From the NCBI GenBank assembly GCA_023053575.1, contig JAKZAP010000022.1, positions 669,001 through 733,000 of the forward strand: a stretch of DNA of 64,000 nucleotides, in the 5' to 3' direction. Shown here one piece after another: positions 22,201 through 37,200 of this stretch. The notes under the pieces are model-generated. The model was not told the DNA's origin and made no database searches. It worked only from the letters and a program-made list of their open reading frames with translations. The DNA is from Branchinecta lynchi (Eukaryota; Arthropoda; Branchiopoda; Anostraca; Branchinectidae). Position 1 is the stretch's first letter. Every line of letters starts with the position of its first letter. Both the position numbers and the translations under genes were made by a program.

Positions 22201-25200
22201 TTCAACCAAAAGTCTGATACAGAGACAATTGATATATGCTTCGGGGATCACATTCTTCAACCTTCACCTTCGATTGTGTACCTTGTTCTGCCTATTGGGT
22301 CGGACATGAAAACAACGCGTTCTTGTCTTGTATCGTTTTTTGTGGAAAAAGCTAGAAAAGCATACGGAGTACTCATTACTTCTAAGCGTCGTTACAATAG
22401 ACACATACTGGCCCGGCTATACTCCGCATTCGCTATGCCGCACATACTAGCGCTGTCGTCATTCTGGTCACTACTGACTACGAAAGATAAAAATGCATTC
22501 GTTCCACATTTTATAAGTATTGCAAATATCTCCTAGGACTACCTCCGTGGGCCCGTAATTCTAGATTGTCGGCAAAGTATAATGTCACCGATCCGTTTAT
22601 TGCAATATCAGAGCAAATGGCAGGTTTTATTCGTTCTCTTGACGCTAGTCATACTTTGTATAGGGCTATGTTGCCCCATGTGTAAATAAGAGTATCAAAA
22701 TTTATGTGTTACATGTTGTGTCTTCTTGTCTTTTTTTTCTTCTTTCTTTTCTTGTCTTTTCTTTCATACTCCATTTGTGCCTTATGTCTTACAAATGGGA
22801 AATAAATTTCTTCATTCATTCAGAGCGAAAACGGGAAAAAATTACATAACCATTTTTTCTGATGGAAAAACTTCTCGCAGACAACCACCAACAGCGTGAT
22901 ACACATCGAAGGTAGTAAAACACGGCAAGTGAGAAAATCAGCGTGGTTTTGTTAGAGGGCTTAAAATGTACCGTATGAAATGGGGGTCTCCAGGTTTTGA
23001 AATATATGGAGTTATTACGGAACTAGGTTGCGTTAGTATTATAGGTAAGACAGGTCCTTTGACAGATTCTGATCCCCCAAGCTTTTCTTTTACATTGTAA
23101 AACGGATGAGCTAGATTTCGGAAGTAAGAAAAATATTTTTTGGAAGAAGGGACAGGTGATACCAAAACCAGTGCGGGAAAATCTCTACCCTCTCAACGAC
23201 CCAGTCGAGCAGACCGTGTCCAAACTGAAATCACAGCACCAGCTTTAAATCCAAGCAATTTCCACAAAGAAATTCACAAAATCAGATAGCAAGAGTCTTT
23301 AGTCATTTAGTTTCCACAAGTTCATGTTCCAGCTGAGCAGCTTGAGCCTGAAGAGGACTCTTGCCAAGAAGGGCCCAAATATAGCTCTAATAAAATGTAG
23401 CTGACGCTTATCCGTTTTTACAGTGTCAAATATGGTTCGCAGTCAGCTAGGGCTGAAGGATTATCTTCTTCTATTTTTCACTTTTACCTCTTCTTTCTTT
23501 TAGATACTGTGCCGCCTTACAGACAATAGACAAGCAGACTGACATTGAAATAAACAAGAGCTGTAAGCTCATATGGCACTTGCACGGGTTGAGATGTATT
23601 GTTTGATCAAAAGTACTTTTCCACTATTTTTATTTATTTATTTATTTATTTATGACCCGCTTTTTGCGTAACAGCGGAGTATAAAATACAAAAGTAAAAT
23701 ATACATATTAAAACACTTAAACAAAACAATGTAAATAAACACGACAACATTCTTTTCATATAAAAAAAAAAAAAACACTAAATAGACTTAAAATTTGTAC
23801 ACAGTGACAAGCACATTAATCGGGTTCAGGAATGAAAAACTGGCTAATAATTTCATGGGCTGAGAGGGCAGGATGTTTGTGGAGGGAAAATAGATTTGAA
23901 TGCCCACTGTGCGGTTCAGATGCGCACTTTAAGGGAGCTAGAGAAAAGTATCTTATTGTTGAATTTGGCTGTAATGATACGCACTTTAAAGGCGCTAGAA
24001 ATTCATCTGTAAGCAAAACCCTTGAGGCAAAAACGATAACAGGCTCTTACGGATCATTGATATATACCGTTTGGTCAAAAGTTTTTTTTTTTTCATTTTT
24101 CGGTTAAAATGCGCACTTGAACGGTGCTAGAAATATTTTTTTTTTTTTTAGCAAAACCCTTGTGGCACAAATCATCATTAATGAGATGTATCGTTTGATA
24201 AAAAGTAATTTTCGACCTTGCGGTGAAGATGCGCACTTTAAGGGAGCTAGAACTTCATTACCCTTGAGGCAAAATGATGACGGGGTCTTGGGGATCATGA
24301 AAATGCATATTTTGCTTAAAAGTATTTTTCTTAACTTGCGGTCATGGTTGGTAAAGGAATGGTCGGCTTTGGAAAGTGGCGTTTGTAAGCCAATCTTACC
24401 GAATTTCTAATATTCCAGCCAAGTTTCATCGTCCTAGCACATCTGGAAGTACCTTTACTCGCAATCACCGGAATTCCACCCCCCCCCCCCTCAAACTCCC
24501 CACACAGTCGCCAGAGCCTACCCGGTTCTGTAAATGAATTATCCGGAGCATCTGTTTGTTATTCCTACAAAGTTCCATCCCGATCTCTCCAGTCTAAGCC
24601 GGTCACGTATCCCCCCCCCCCCAGTTGTTGTCGGATCCGGTCTGGACATGAACAAGATCACCCGACATGTCCTCTGTTCAATTACAAAATTTCACTCAAA
24701 TCCGATCACCCGTTCCAAAGTTGCGCATGACTCAATATTCCGGATTCCCCCTAAATTTTGATTTTTTTTTCTATTTATTTGATAATAAAGCAAAACATAT
24801 CTCTCGTGAGCAGAGCCCAAAAACGATGTTTTATTAGTCATACACAAAAATAAATAAGTTGTCAAAAGAAAAAGAAAAAAAATTACAGTGCAGAAAAATG
24901 CTAAAGATCATCATCCTGTTCCCTCCCTCTGCTCCCCCCCCCCATTACTACGGGATCGAGTAAATTTTTATTTACAAGTCAGTTGGATCGGGTCCCTGAT
25001 ATGCCTGCCAAGTTTCATCATCCTAGCAAATCTCCTAACTCGAAAAACTGTGACAAAAAGCTTGAACCATATCCCAACCCCTTCGACCATCGATTACACT
25101 AGCTCTCCGCCAACGCTCATAGATTTAAGCACAGCATGACGTCATTCACGAGCAGAGCTATACTGTTGTGAAGAAAGGGGTAGGAGTTTGACAAAAACTA

Positions 25201-28200
25201 CTCAATTCTCAGGATTCCCCCGCCCTCCCCCCCAGATGGTCGGATCGGGAAACTGATTATTTCCAGGTGAGTTTGGTTGGGTCCCTGATATGCCTGCCAA
25301 GTTTCATAGTCCTAGCACATCTGGAAGTACCCTAACTCGCAAACACCGGACCGACCGACCGACCGACGGAAAAGTGATCGGTATATGGCACTTGGCCGGC
25401 AGGCAAATGCCATAAAAAGTATCAACCATACTTTTTTTGCGCACATTACAATTTCAACACGTACATATAATTATAAAGGTTGGAGGTTGGGCCCCGGGCA
25501 AAAACTTCTCAGGTTAACAAAAATTTCTGACGAAATTAAAAAATGGTACTGATTTCAACCACGAAACACGTTAGCTTACCTAAAAGCGATTCCATGGCCA
25601 TTCCTTTTTACCATGTAAACATTCTATAGTCTACCGACTTTTTCCCTTTTCATGGATCGAAAATTGTTAAAGGACTCGTCGTACTTGTAGTGCCAATGCA
25701 ACCTTCTTCCGAATTGCAAATTCTTAAACCTGAAGAACTAAATTTCATCTGTTAAATTCTGAACCCGCTAACGGTACCACACTAATCTTTGTACTTCCCG
25801 CGATTCACGTTTTTCCATGCGCATATGCTCCCAACGAGTGTTGGCGTATCATGCTACTGATGCGTAAAACCGGTTATCTCAATCTTTCCGAATTTGTGAT
25901 AGAATTCAATGGGTCTGGGAAAAGGCTTAAAACAGCTTAAGTCGTGGATAATTTATTAAAAGTAGAGCTCAGTTTTACAGTATTCAGATAGTTCTGCATA
26001 TTAAGAACTTTAAAGCTTTAAAGAACTAAAAAAGAATCGCCTTTACAAAAGTTTAAAGGGACCCTCTTGCTTATTCTGTCTTTAATATATATAGCTTTAT
26101 TTCAGCCAAAGACCATATGTACCAAAAAACGAAACAAAAACACAACAAAAGTTAACAAACACTAAAACGCGCTAAAGGCACACGTCCCTCAGGAGCCCCC
26201 CCCCCACAGGAAGGCAGCTGAAAATGAGATCAGCGGCATTCCTGACACACCGATGGAGAAACGCTTTCAATCGCCTCACTACCTCATTCAGTGTACAAAA
26301 TCTAGGGAGACACGTTCATGGCTCACGCTGCCTATCTATTGAGGTGTGAAAAACTTTCTAATATAAGAGGTACTATTTTTCAAAATGGGGTGATGAGCTA
26401 CTCTAGGTTTCCCGAAGTCCACGTCTCTAGATTTATAGTTTGTTTTTGTAATATTGTAGAAAAAGTGACTAGTTTAGTAGAGAGTAGGTAGGTAGGTATC
26501 AAGTTATGACTGTGAGAAATAGTGAGGTAATTAAGTTATGAATGTGAAGAATAGTGTGATTGTTTTTAGTAGGTATGGTTTTGTGAAGCGAACTGTTCTT
26601 TAAATGGCTCAATAGCTTTTAAATACAGATATATATGTGAGATATATATATATATATAGACGGGCAACTCGATTGTTTCAAGTTTTAAGTAATCTGGCCA
26701 ATTTCAGTGAAATATTGGCCACTGAGGAGATCCCAAAAAGCTGGTAGCAATATCACTGAAACAAGCGAGTTTTCACTGCATCAGAGCAGTGCTCAAAGAC
26801 GATCATTTTACCTCGCTTTGCCCAGGCCCCACTATAGTCACACCTAGTAATAACGCGGGTAATACGGCCGTCTTACGGTCGAAATCGGGAAGAAAAGACG
26901 CCGAAAACGTAAGATTGTCGAGATGGAAAAATCCATTTTCGCCATTTTGAAACGTATCTTTGGAGTGTTTGGACCAATCACAGACCAGAGTCGCTGATTT
27001 TAGCCAGTGTTGAGTGATGATGGTGGTAATATATCTTGAATTGCTTCGTTCCAGGTGTGACCTGGATGAACGTAAGAGTGGGTAATAACCAAATTAACGA
27101 ACCAAACAGATGTGACTGAATGTGACCCAGGCATTAAATAAACTCCGCAGAAGCGCGGTAACACGATCGTCAACCGGACAGTCATCCCGGAGGGTATAAC
27201 CCAAATATTTAAAAGTACGTACAAACACGGTTTCCTTCCCCCCAAGCCGCACCCCTTTCAAAGGAACGGGTAAACTCGCGCTCGGAGCCGGCTTAACGAC
27301 GAAACGCCCCCATGACAAAACGTCCCCGTGGCAAAACGTCCCCAAGCATAGATTTTCAAGTCCGCGCCCACCATCAAGTGCACGATCGAGGTAAAGCAAC
27401 TAAAGAGCGTGCATTACAGATGTCGGAACATTCCTCAGAAGCAGGAAGATCGGACAACATACCTCTACTGTACAAGCATGGAACCTCTATGTACTTACGT
27501 GAAACTGCCTCAGGTCCCAAATGCAAATTTTCCCATCGTCACCACCCGAAACGATAAACGGTTCATTTTTGTTCCAATGGATGACATTGACGTCGCTTTC
27601 GTGGGCGTTCTCACACGTCAGCATGCAGGCTTTAGAAGGGTCCGCTCTCGCGTCCCAGACACGTATACTAAGAGAAAGAAAGATTAGTTGCGTTTGTGCG
27701 GAAACCTAGAGTTACTCTTACCAGGTAACTGAGCGCACTCTCGTCATTTTTCAGACATCCGGTTACTGCTAGGTTAGGAGGTTACTGAATACTCTATGAG
27801 CGTGTTCCATCGTTCTACAAATAGTAACTATTAGTTACTATTTCCGTTCCAACCTTACCAAAAGTTACTACGCTGACCGTTCCAACCTTCTCGAAATAGT
27901 AACTATTTGCTTACCAAGCTCGGGAGCGTAGTAACTACGGATCTCTGTAAAGTGATTGGTCGGATTCGCCCGTAGCACGATATTCTGCTGGAAAATAGAA
28001 AAATCGTTCCAGCCTTGACGGCAAAAAGCCAGAATTCGTGACGCCATGCGCAGTAACTACAGTAAGTAGGGTGGAACACGCTCTATATGACTAAGTCCAA
28101 AACACGCCAGTGATCCTCAGGAAGAAGGGGTAAACGTGTCTGTAACGACTCAAACTCAAGACACAAATCCTGTGTCAATCAATCACGGCGATGTTTAGTG

Positions 28201-31200
28201 GCAGCTGTGACTAGTGTTGGGCGATATTTGGATTTTTCGATATATCGATATTTTCACTTTCGATATTCGATATATCGATATTTCTTTAGTATGTTTCGCT
28301 ATAGGATATGTCTCGTTTAGCCCAAATTTACTAACGTAATTGTCGTTAAATAGCATCTTGCATCATCTGAAACTCCGGATAAATAAGAACTGAATTACGG
28401 AAAACATATTGCTCCAATTTCGGATATGTAAAATGTAGATTATGTTGGATTGTTTACAATAATTATGAGTGAAAAAATATCGTTTTCGATATCGATATTT
28501 TCGTTTCGATATTCGATATCGATATTTGGTCCGATATATCGATATATCGTTATCGATATCGAATATCGCCCAACACTAGCTGTGACACCGCTTCTGCCTT
28601 TCTTCCGCTAGGTACCCGGAGAGGCCGGAGATTTTGCATCGGCAAGGAGAGATAGTCATCAAGAGTATTCCGGTAACACCGGTCTCAGCAGGGTTACTCG
28701 TTACCAGATACCAGGGTTACTAACATGTTGCTGGGTGACTGAGAAAACGACAATCCGTCGGGGTAACACATACTCGGTAACAGCGAAAACAACAATTCAT
28801 TGACACCTGGTCACCTCGTTCTGTGTTCTGGGGTGTGTCGCGAGGGATGCGTTGTTCAGTTGTAATACCGAATAGCTTTTCCTGGGTGGTTTCTTTTGAG
28901 CATGGTCGTAGTAGGCTCAACACGTTACAGATTTGAGAAACTGCACGGGTTTCTCGGGTGAATGTGAGTCTACTATTCTGCGAAGATCCATGAAATGGAA
29001 GTTCATTTTCATCATCAAGTAGAGCAAATCTCAACTTTTCCATATAGAACTGATGCTGTGCCAAAAATCTCGTCAGGACAATCCACTCTTGCGGCCGCGA
29101 TTGCCGATTTTCTGTTTCACCTTTTTTTTGTAATCCTTATCTCGTGAACCATGACAGATTTTAAGTTGAAACTTGGTGTACTTGTGTGCCCTGGGGTCTG
29201 GTTGCGCCTTTCGGGGATTCCACCCTCATACCCTCTCGGTTCAAGGCCAACTGGTCCCAATTCCCCCGGTGACTAATGTTTCCTTTAAAGCTCACCACCG
29301 TTTTGCGAATTATGTGCAACTGGGCCCGGATTGCCCAGAGTAAAATGCGTATTATTCTTGTTCAGATGTGTCTTTGGAGCACCCCCCCCCCCCACCCACT
29401 CCACCCACCCTTCCGGTTCAGGGACAAGTCGAATGGGCCAACTGCGCAAATTTGCGAACCATGACTGGTGTCAAGGTGAGGCTCGCAATATGTGTTTTCA
29501 TTGGGGTCTAGATCTTTCGGGGATACCCCTCCCCCCCCCCACACACACACATCCAGAGGCTGGCAACTGGGCCCATATTGGCCAATGAATTAAAAGTCAA
29601 GGGCGAATGGTTATCAGGCTGTTCGTACATAATATACGATATATTTACGTTTTACTTTTACACTCCATGTTTGAGTGCTTGCACACCTGTTCAGATTGGA
29701 CCCGAAGACGGCCGCTGCCACGAAGGGTTGGAATGCTGCAACAGTAGTCTAAGACTTCGCTGACTACGTATCCATTTAGCTCAGTCAAATCCGATTCGTA
29801 GTCAGCTTGGCCCGAATAAATATTTACGGTATAAGTTCCCATTTTTTCGCGATTTCGAATAAATAAGCAGAAATATTTTATTATTTGCTGTTGGTCCTAC
29901 TATTGTTTGATTCTTGCTCAATATTTTTTGTAGCCGTCATCGCATCCACATTCCGCACGGGTACTGGTACTGGTAAGGTTGACAAATTGGCCTCTTTCGG
30001 AATTGGCATTTCGAAATGATGGAAATCGTGAGTTGAAAGATTTGTTGGACTGATAAGGTGGATTGCCTCCAAAAAACAGATTTGGCTGTTTAAACAGGCA
30101 AACGAAAAATAAAAAATAGGAACAGGGCAAAACAGGACACACCAAAAGGGAACAGAACAGATGAGAACAAAACAGCTGGCTTAAAAACAGCTGTTCTGTT
30201 TATATTTGGGTCCCTGAAACAGAAAACAGTAAAACAGGAGGAACAAAAACGGAAACAGAAAACAGGAACATTGCCCATGCCTAGCCCTAAGTTTAAGGGT
30301 AGAAGTTGGTAAGTGTATTTTTTTAGTTATTTTCCTTCTTGTTCTTCTATTTGCTTATTATTTACTCCGTACTCGTGCTTTGTGCTAGCTTTGACGGGTT
30401 ACAAATACAATCATCATAATCATCAACATGTCCAAGTTTGGATACATTGCAGACTTGAAACTTTGAAGTCACAATATAACTTTCAGATTATTCTCAACTT
30501 TTGAAACTGGCCAAAGTTGTATCCTGAATGTTCATATCTCTTCTCTCATAAGTTGTTTCACCAAGTTTCAGCTTCATAATACTCTGAAAGTGTCCAAAAG
30601 CTTTTTGGTGTTGTAAATGCTGCTAATGCTGCATTTTCTTTCTTTTTTTGTCCGAAAGCTGTTTCCTTTGTTTCTTTTCTGACACTTCTAGAGTATCAAA
30701 TTTAAGTCAGGAAGAAGAAGAAGAAAAAAGAATTAGCTTTATAAAGCTGACAAAATGGATCAGCTACTGATATCCAACCTTCTTATCTTTCCTTTCTTCG
30801 TTGGCCATGATGGCCGGTTGTCTTAGAATTTGGAATGTTTGCCGAATTGTCAGTTGTCTTTTTGAATCTGTTATGTTTGCCGCCGAAAATACTGAGAGAA
30901 TCGCCGTACTCCCCAGTTTCTTCTTGAAAATTCAGCATAAAATTTAGCATTCTTACTGAATTTTTCGATGAATTAAGCTGCATGAATTGAGCGAAAATTT
31001 AAGTCCGGAAGCGAAATGCTGCATAAAATGCTGAATTAATTCAGTATTTTCGTTCGTTTCGGAGCTTTCGGACACGTTCTCTATATGCCCAAGTCCAAAA
31101 TACGCCAGTGATCCTCAGGAAGAAGGAGTAAGCGTGTCCGTACGACTCAAACTCACGACTCAAATCCTTGTGTCAATCAATCACTGCGATCTTTGGGCGC

Positions 31201-34200
31201 AGCTTTGACACCACTTCTGCCTTTCTTCCGCTAGCTACCCAGAGAGGTCGGAGATTTTAGATCGGCAAGGGGAGATGTCATCAAGAGTATGGGTTCCGTA
31301 AAGAATCTGAGCAATGCAGTCTACTGTTCATTCTGACTTGAAGAGCCGTGCGAAAACCTGGAGGCCGAAACCGAGGACCGGAATTCTCGAAAAGGAAATT
31401 CATTCGGATTTCAACAGACGGGATGAGAAATGACCGACAATTAATTATATTTTTTATTAATGAAAGTAGTCGAGTAGAAGACGGTAAAAACGAAAGCTTT
31501 ATTTCAAGTTTACGAAATTTCCAATGAAAAACTCGGCGAGACAGAGTCACGGAACCCACTCTCACTGCAGTAATAAATTAAAGATCTAGCTGATTCTGTG
31601 AGCCTCATTGGAAAGGCGTGTGTTTCTGATTTGTGTTTTAACGTACAATTTTGAGTTGGGTGTTTTATGATTTATTATATGGAAGGTATATATAACTAAT
31701 TATATAAAACGATTATTCTACACTAGTTTGCATATAAAAAAGACTTGTCAATCAAATCTATATACAATAAATGATGCGAGTTAAAAAGGTTGACGAAGGC
31801 TGGAACAAAACTTCTTAGGTAACGAGTCGGTGCGTGTTTAATTGGCTGTAATTTTGGGTATTGGCTGGGCTACCACTCTCTCAGGTCTTACTCTTGCAGC
31901 TGAAAAATCTGGGAGGAGGATATCACGTAGTGCTGGTGTATTCAAGATTTTAGTTCCGAACACTAACAAAAGTTTTTCACGGCGCTTCAACAGGGTACCC
32001 TTTTTTATTCTCTTTTTTCTTACTGTGATCTACTTCGCCGATCCCCACAAATTCATTCACTCATTCGTAAAACGATCGCCATCGACTTCTATAAAAAGAA
32101 CTCGGGAAAACCCATTACCGATTTTACGCATCAAAAGCATGATACGCGAACACTCGTCGGGAGCATAACGAGCAGGACGTTAGCACAATGTGCATGGAAT
32201 ATAGAGAGTCGCGGCAAATGAAGAGATTAGTGAGATATCGTTAGCGGGCTTAGAATGCGACATCTGAAAATGGGATCTTCGGGCTTAAAGTTCAATGGGT
32301 ACATCAAACTACCCCAATCCCACTCTGTAACAACCTAGGAACAATGCTTACCCCCTAGATCAGCAGCTTTTTCAGCAGTTTCCTCTCTGTGATATTTCAG
32401 AGCGTAATTTTTTGGGCCAGTACATGCTCAGTTTACTAGCTTGGACAAAGATAAAAGTGATATTTCTTACAATACTTAGTAGATCTTTATTTTATGCATA
32501 AATCAGCTTGTATAATTCAGATTTGAATAGGTTATTTGTTTATGAATGATTTTTGTAGCTATGTTATTTTTTATAAGCTTAATGCATATTCTGGTACATT
32601 TTATAAAGCAAGCTAAGCAAGCTTCACAACACTATTCCACAAAAAAAAAATTTGAATGGGCACTTTAAGCCATGAAACTTCTGATGAAACACTAGAACAA
32701 TCAGGTAAACTGCATCTGCGGCTTGACTTTGATGACATCTCAAATATATCCTTTTATATCAAGCATTGCTGGGAGTTTTTGAATTTCCTGCCACGATATC
32801 CCAGCTCCTAAGATTTCGATCGCCGAAATGACAGAAAGGTAAAGACAAGGGATAACAAGAAAACGGCCGATTTTCATAGCGCCTTCTAAAGGAAGTCGGA
32901 AATGTTTATTTGTGAAGCATTTAATACAAAGTAAAGCATTAGAAGTGTCCATTGTGCTTTAAGAACTAATGAATGCAGTTACGGAAGTAGATTGCATTGG
33001 CATTATAGACATGACGGGTCCTTTAAAAACTGATACCGATTTGGATAGCCGAGCCAGACCGGGTTCGCCCTCACCTGAAATCTTAATCAGGTTCTCGCTC
33101 CTCAGATTTTCCGGTCGCTCTGACAGTCAACCCTTTCGAAGAAAATAGCAAATGACCAAACAGCATGAGCAGGGGCGTCATTTGGGGTGCGCCCACTCCT
33201 AGCTTTCCACTTGACGACGAACCCCAAGGTTTCCGCGAAATGACGCCACCAAATGTTAATAATTGTGTTTTTGCAGATACCATGGTATCTGATACCACGG
33301 TCAAAAGGTGTTTTTGCATTTACTTGTGGTATCTGGCCAGTTATCGGGGTATCTGAAAAGTCATCTCACTTTTATCAATTTTTGTCAAATTGATAGGAAA
33401 GAAGTTTGGCACTTCGAAAAGCGTAATTTCGGCAATTCTCGTTTTTGCAGAGCAACCGTATATCAGATACCACGGTAACTGCAAAAACGACTAATTGCAC
33501 ATCCAGTTACCGTGGTAACTGATACCATGGTATCTGCAAAAACGCAACTAATACCATTGGCAAGTTGCCAAGATGCGGATTTGAAACAGTGGCTGTATAC
33601 GTGCATATTCTTTAAAAAGACGATTTCTGAATACAATTATCTGGTTGTTATTTCCTTCTATATTTCTGGTCTTACCTTTGCACGATTTGTATTTAAAATG
33701 CCAAGCGGGCCCGGAACGACACCGTTACCCAACCATAGGTTTCCGCGGATGACGTCCTTGAATATGAGCCCTGCCACCAGTTCAATCAAGAGCAAGACAT
33801 GGATCAACTCGCTCCCGACTTTACCTTTTATCAACCGAGCAAGAGGCAAAGACGTTTGGTTCATTGGGGGACCACTGGATGTCCTCTACTGATGCCGTGT
33901 GGCCTTTGAATGGCCTCTGATCCACATGCCACATTCCAGCTTCCTGTGGCTTCCACACATGGATGTTCTGTCGACAATCTCCAGTAGCCAAAACTCCTAA
34001 GAGACAAATGGATGTGAAGTGCTCAATTTGCCAAGTTTCCTTCTCTGGAGCTTGAGCACGGAGCTATTAAAGTTTAACTTTCAACATCGTGGAAAGTAAA
34101 ATGTTGTTTCAGCATAAGTCGTATTTTAAGTGGAAACCTGACAGTAACAAGGTATGTCCTAGACTGGTTTGAGTAAGATCTTCTCTCAGTCATTAACCAT

Positions 34201-37200
34201 TTTGTTCTGTAATATTTTTAAAACATTTTTTCGTAATGCTTTTTCCTGAAAGTATATAATTATTTTGTATCTGTTTTCTCGATACCAGATTTTACCTTCG
34301 AGTTATCAGAGGAAAACCGCTCAGTACACATACGCGGAGGTTGATATGGCTTCGTATCAACCTCGAGAAAACTAAGTGTCATAACATAACTGTGGGACAT
34401 GTGAAGATATGCATGCATGCCTGTCAGAGAAAACATATAATGCAAATAGAAAACCCTTCAACCATCCAAATATCTGTAATATTTGTAATTAATTCTGAAT
34501 TAATTTAAGAGTAAGACCAGCGCCGCAGTCACTCGTTTACACTTAAATCGCGTCTCTAAGGCAAATCCTTAAAGTTCAATGGGCAGATCAAACAATCACG
34601 ATACCACATTACCACCCCTTTCTGATTTTACATCAGAAATCAGCAGATTCCTCGAAAACTTATTTTCGCTAATATATCTTTACGCTGTTTTTTGCTGACT
34701 GCCATACTCCAATTTAATAGCTTCGAGAAATATAAGCGAAGTTTCTTTTTTCTTATCTATTCGTTGGTTTTATGTATTCCGAATTATTTGTATTGTTGAC
34801 AAATATTCATATAAACGGTGTTAACTGAGAATTCCTTGTAAGCTCTGGAATCAGCTGCAAGTATGTCAGTTATATTTGTACATTTTTGACAGTACTGTAT
34901 CATCCAGAAAGCAAAACTCGGTAGAACAAACAACAGAAAGTTCATCAGATAACACTGGAGCAATCTGCCAGCTACAGAGATGGTTTATTTTAGCAGCCGT
35001 ATCACTCTCATCGCTCAGCTCTACAAAACGATTGATTTTCGTACATGGCCAAGAGATCTTGAATTTCCACGCCTTGCATTACCATGCTCTGAAATCGTCT
35101 TCGCCGATACACCGAAGAGTCAATGACAAGCGATAAGAAGAAAACGGCTTATTTTTGAAGCGCTATCTGGTGGAATTCAGAAATGTGTATGTGTGAAGCA
35201 TTTTATAAAAATTAAAGCATAGTTAGTGTCCATTGTGCTTTAAACGCTCGCGGTCCAAACTGCAGTTTTTAGTAAGATCTCCTATTTTCTTATATATTTG
35301 CTTTCGTGTGGGTTTTCGCCAGGTTTGCTTAGGCCCACGGGGGTCGTCGGGGTGTTTTGGAACGGGGGGTCGCCGGGTTTTTTTGGTCGGTGGGATAGGG
35401 TATATCGTGTAATAAAGGGCATTTGCCCACTCGTTACCAGTCAACAGATAATGGTATTACTGTTTACTTCCGAGGTCCCGCGATGGACCTTTCGTTGCCG
35501 GTTCAATGTCGGCACTCTGACTGGGTAAACCCAACTTGCGAACATAGCGGTAGCGTGCAACGGGGGAATTTCTCTACTCTTCAAAGGCGTATTCGGGATC
35601 GTAGTCTTTCGTTTGGTGGTTCGAGCTGACTTACTGTATTGATAAATTAGTATCACAAAATTCCTAATTCTTCACAACAGCTTTTCCTTGGCTTATTTCT
35701 AACTCGCATCTGAATCGATTCTGCTTCAAAAACCGCTCTTCCGTTCCTGCTCTCCGTTACCACAACTTCCGTTATTGCACCACATAAGATATTCCTAAAA
35801 CCTCAGTACCCAGGATGCTATACCAAAATCTATGTTTTGTTTAGCCGGATATCCAAAACCTTAGCTTCCAGGATATTCTACCAAAATCTACGTTTCCAAG
35901 GTGAAATGGATATTCGTTTACGTCTTTTATATTTACCGAACTAAGAATAAAATAGCTTCTGATAATTAATCATTAATGACCAACCCAATGTCACAACCGG
36001 GGGTTATCGTCTAGGCCCCCCAGACTTACCAGGTACGGTAGGGCACCAGTCCAGGGCAAAACCTTCCGTTAAATGTCCCTTGAAAGTATAAACAGGCTTC
36101 ACTGGTTCCTTTAATTTTGCATACTGTTCCATCTGTCGTGGGTCATTTACGGCCTGTAAGGGTTTCGTCAGGTCCCAGATGTGGACCTTACCAGTTTCTG
36201 ACCAGGTAGCTGCTAGGGGGGCATCGTTTACGAATGTCATCTAAAAGAGAGGCTATGTTAGGATAGGTCCCCATGGGTCCGGACTGCCTGTCGGAACAAC
36301 AAGCAAATTTAAAAGCTTGGGCGTCCAAGATGTAATCGGATCTCTGGAGAAAGCATCGACTTCCCTGCTGGGATGCCTTCGATGCCTTCCATCAATTCTA
36401 TGTCCTACTAGAAACACGGTCTAAATTTTATGTTCTGCTACGCTGGCGGTTTTTTCTTTAAAGGACTTGTCTTACCTATAATACTAATGCAACCTACTTC
36501 CATAATCACTCCATATATTTCTAAACTCGGAGAACCCAATTTCACACGATACATTTTAACCCCTCTAACAGAACGATGCTGATTTTCTCACTTGCAATGT
36601 ATTACTACTTTCGATGTGTATCACTGTCGACGATTGTCTGCGAGAAGTTTTTCCATCAGAAAAGCCGGTCATGTAAATTGTTTCCTTGTTTACACTACAA
36701 GTCAACGGGTCTCGGAAAAGGCTCAAAACAGCCAAAACCGTGAGGCATTTGTTGAAAGCACAACCTAGTTTTAAAGTATTCAAATAATTTAAAATACTGT
36801 AAGGTGAACGAGTAAATAGTGCGAGGGGTCCTTTAAGTAATTTTTGTTTATACTCCACCATCTGACAATTAGTGGGTAACGAAGAAATTATTATTACTAC
36901 TGTGGATCCCCAGCTCGAGGCCACATCGGCAAAGTGGGAGCGGGACTGGTAAAAAAGAACCGAGATTCTCTCCAAACATCCGAACAACCAAACATCTAAA
37001 CACAGTGTCATCCTCGACAAGTGGACCCAACCAGCACATGACCTTCTAGCCCGTCTCCTGGCGAAAGATTACAAATTAGTGCTTTCTTATGTGTTCTGTG
37101 TTTTTTTTTTACTTCCTAGACTCCGCTTTCCAAAATGGCGGGTTAAAAATAAATTGGTGAAGCATAACACTAATATAAATATTCTTCTTAACTTTTCACC

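Noticed and set aside
31842..32168. 108-aa + strand frame with a hydrophobic stretch
   Set aside because: No conserved motif, no splice or regulatory support, and it lies within a GRWD1 intron on the opposite strand.
33512..33892. 126-aa + strand frame
   Set aside because: It overlaps GRWD1 exon 5 antisense, where the - strand encodes conserved WD-repeat sequence with proper splice sites.
36565..37020. 151-aa - strand frame
   Set aside because: Most of it runs through the reverse of MITE C3 and its flank; no domain.
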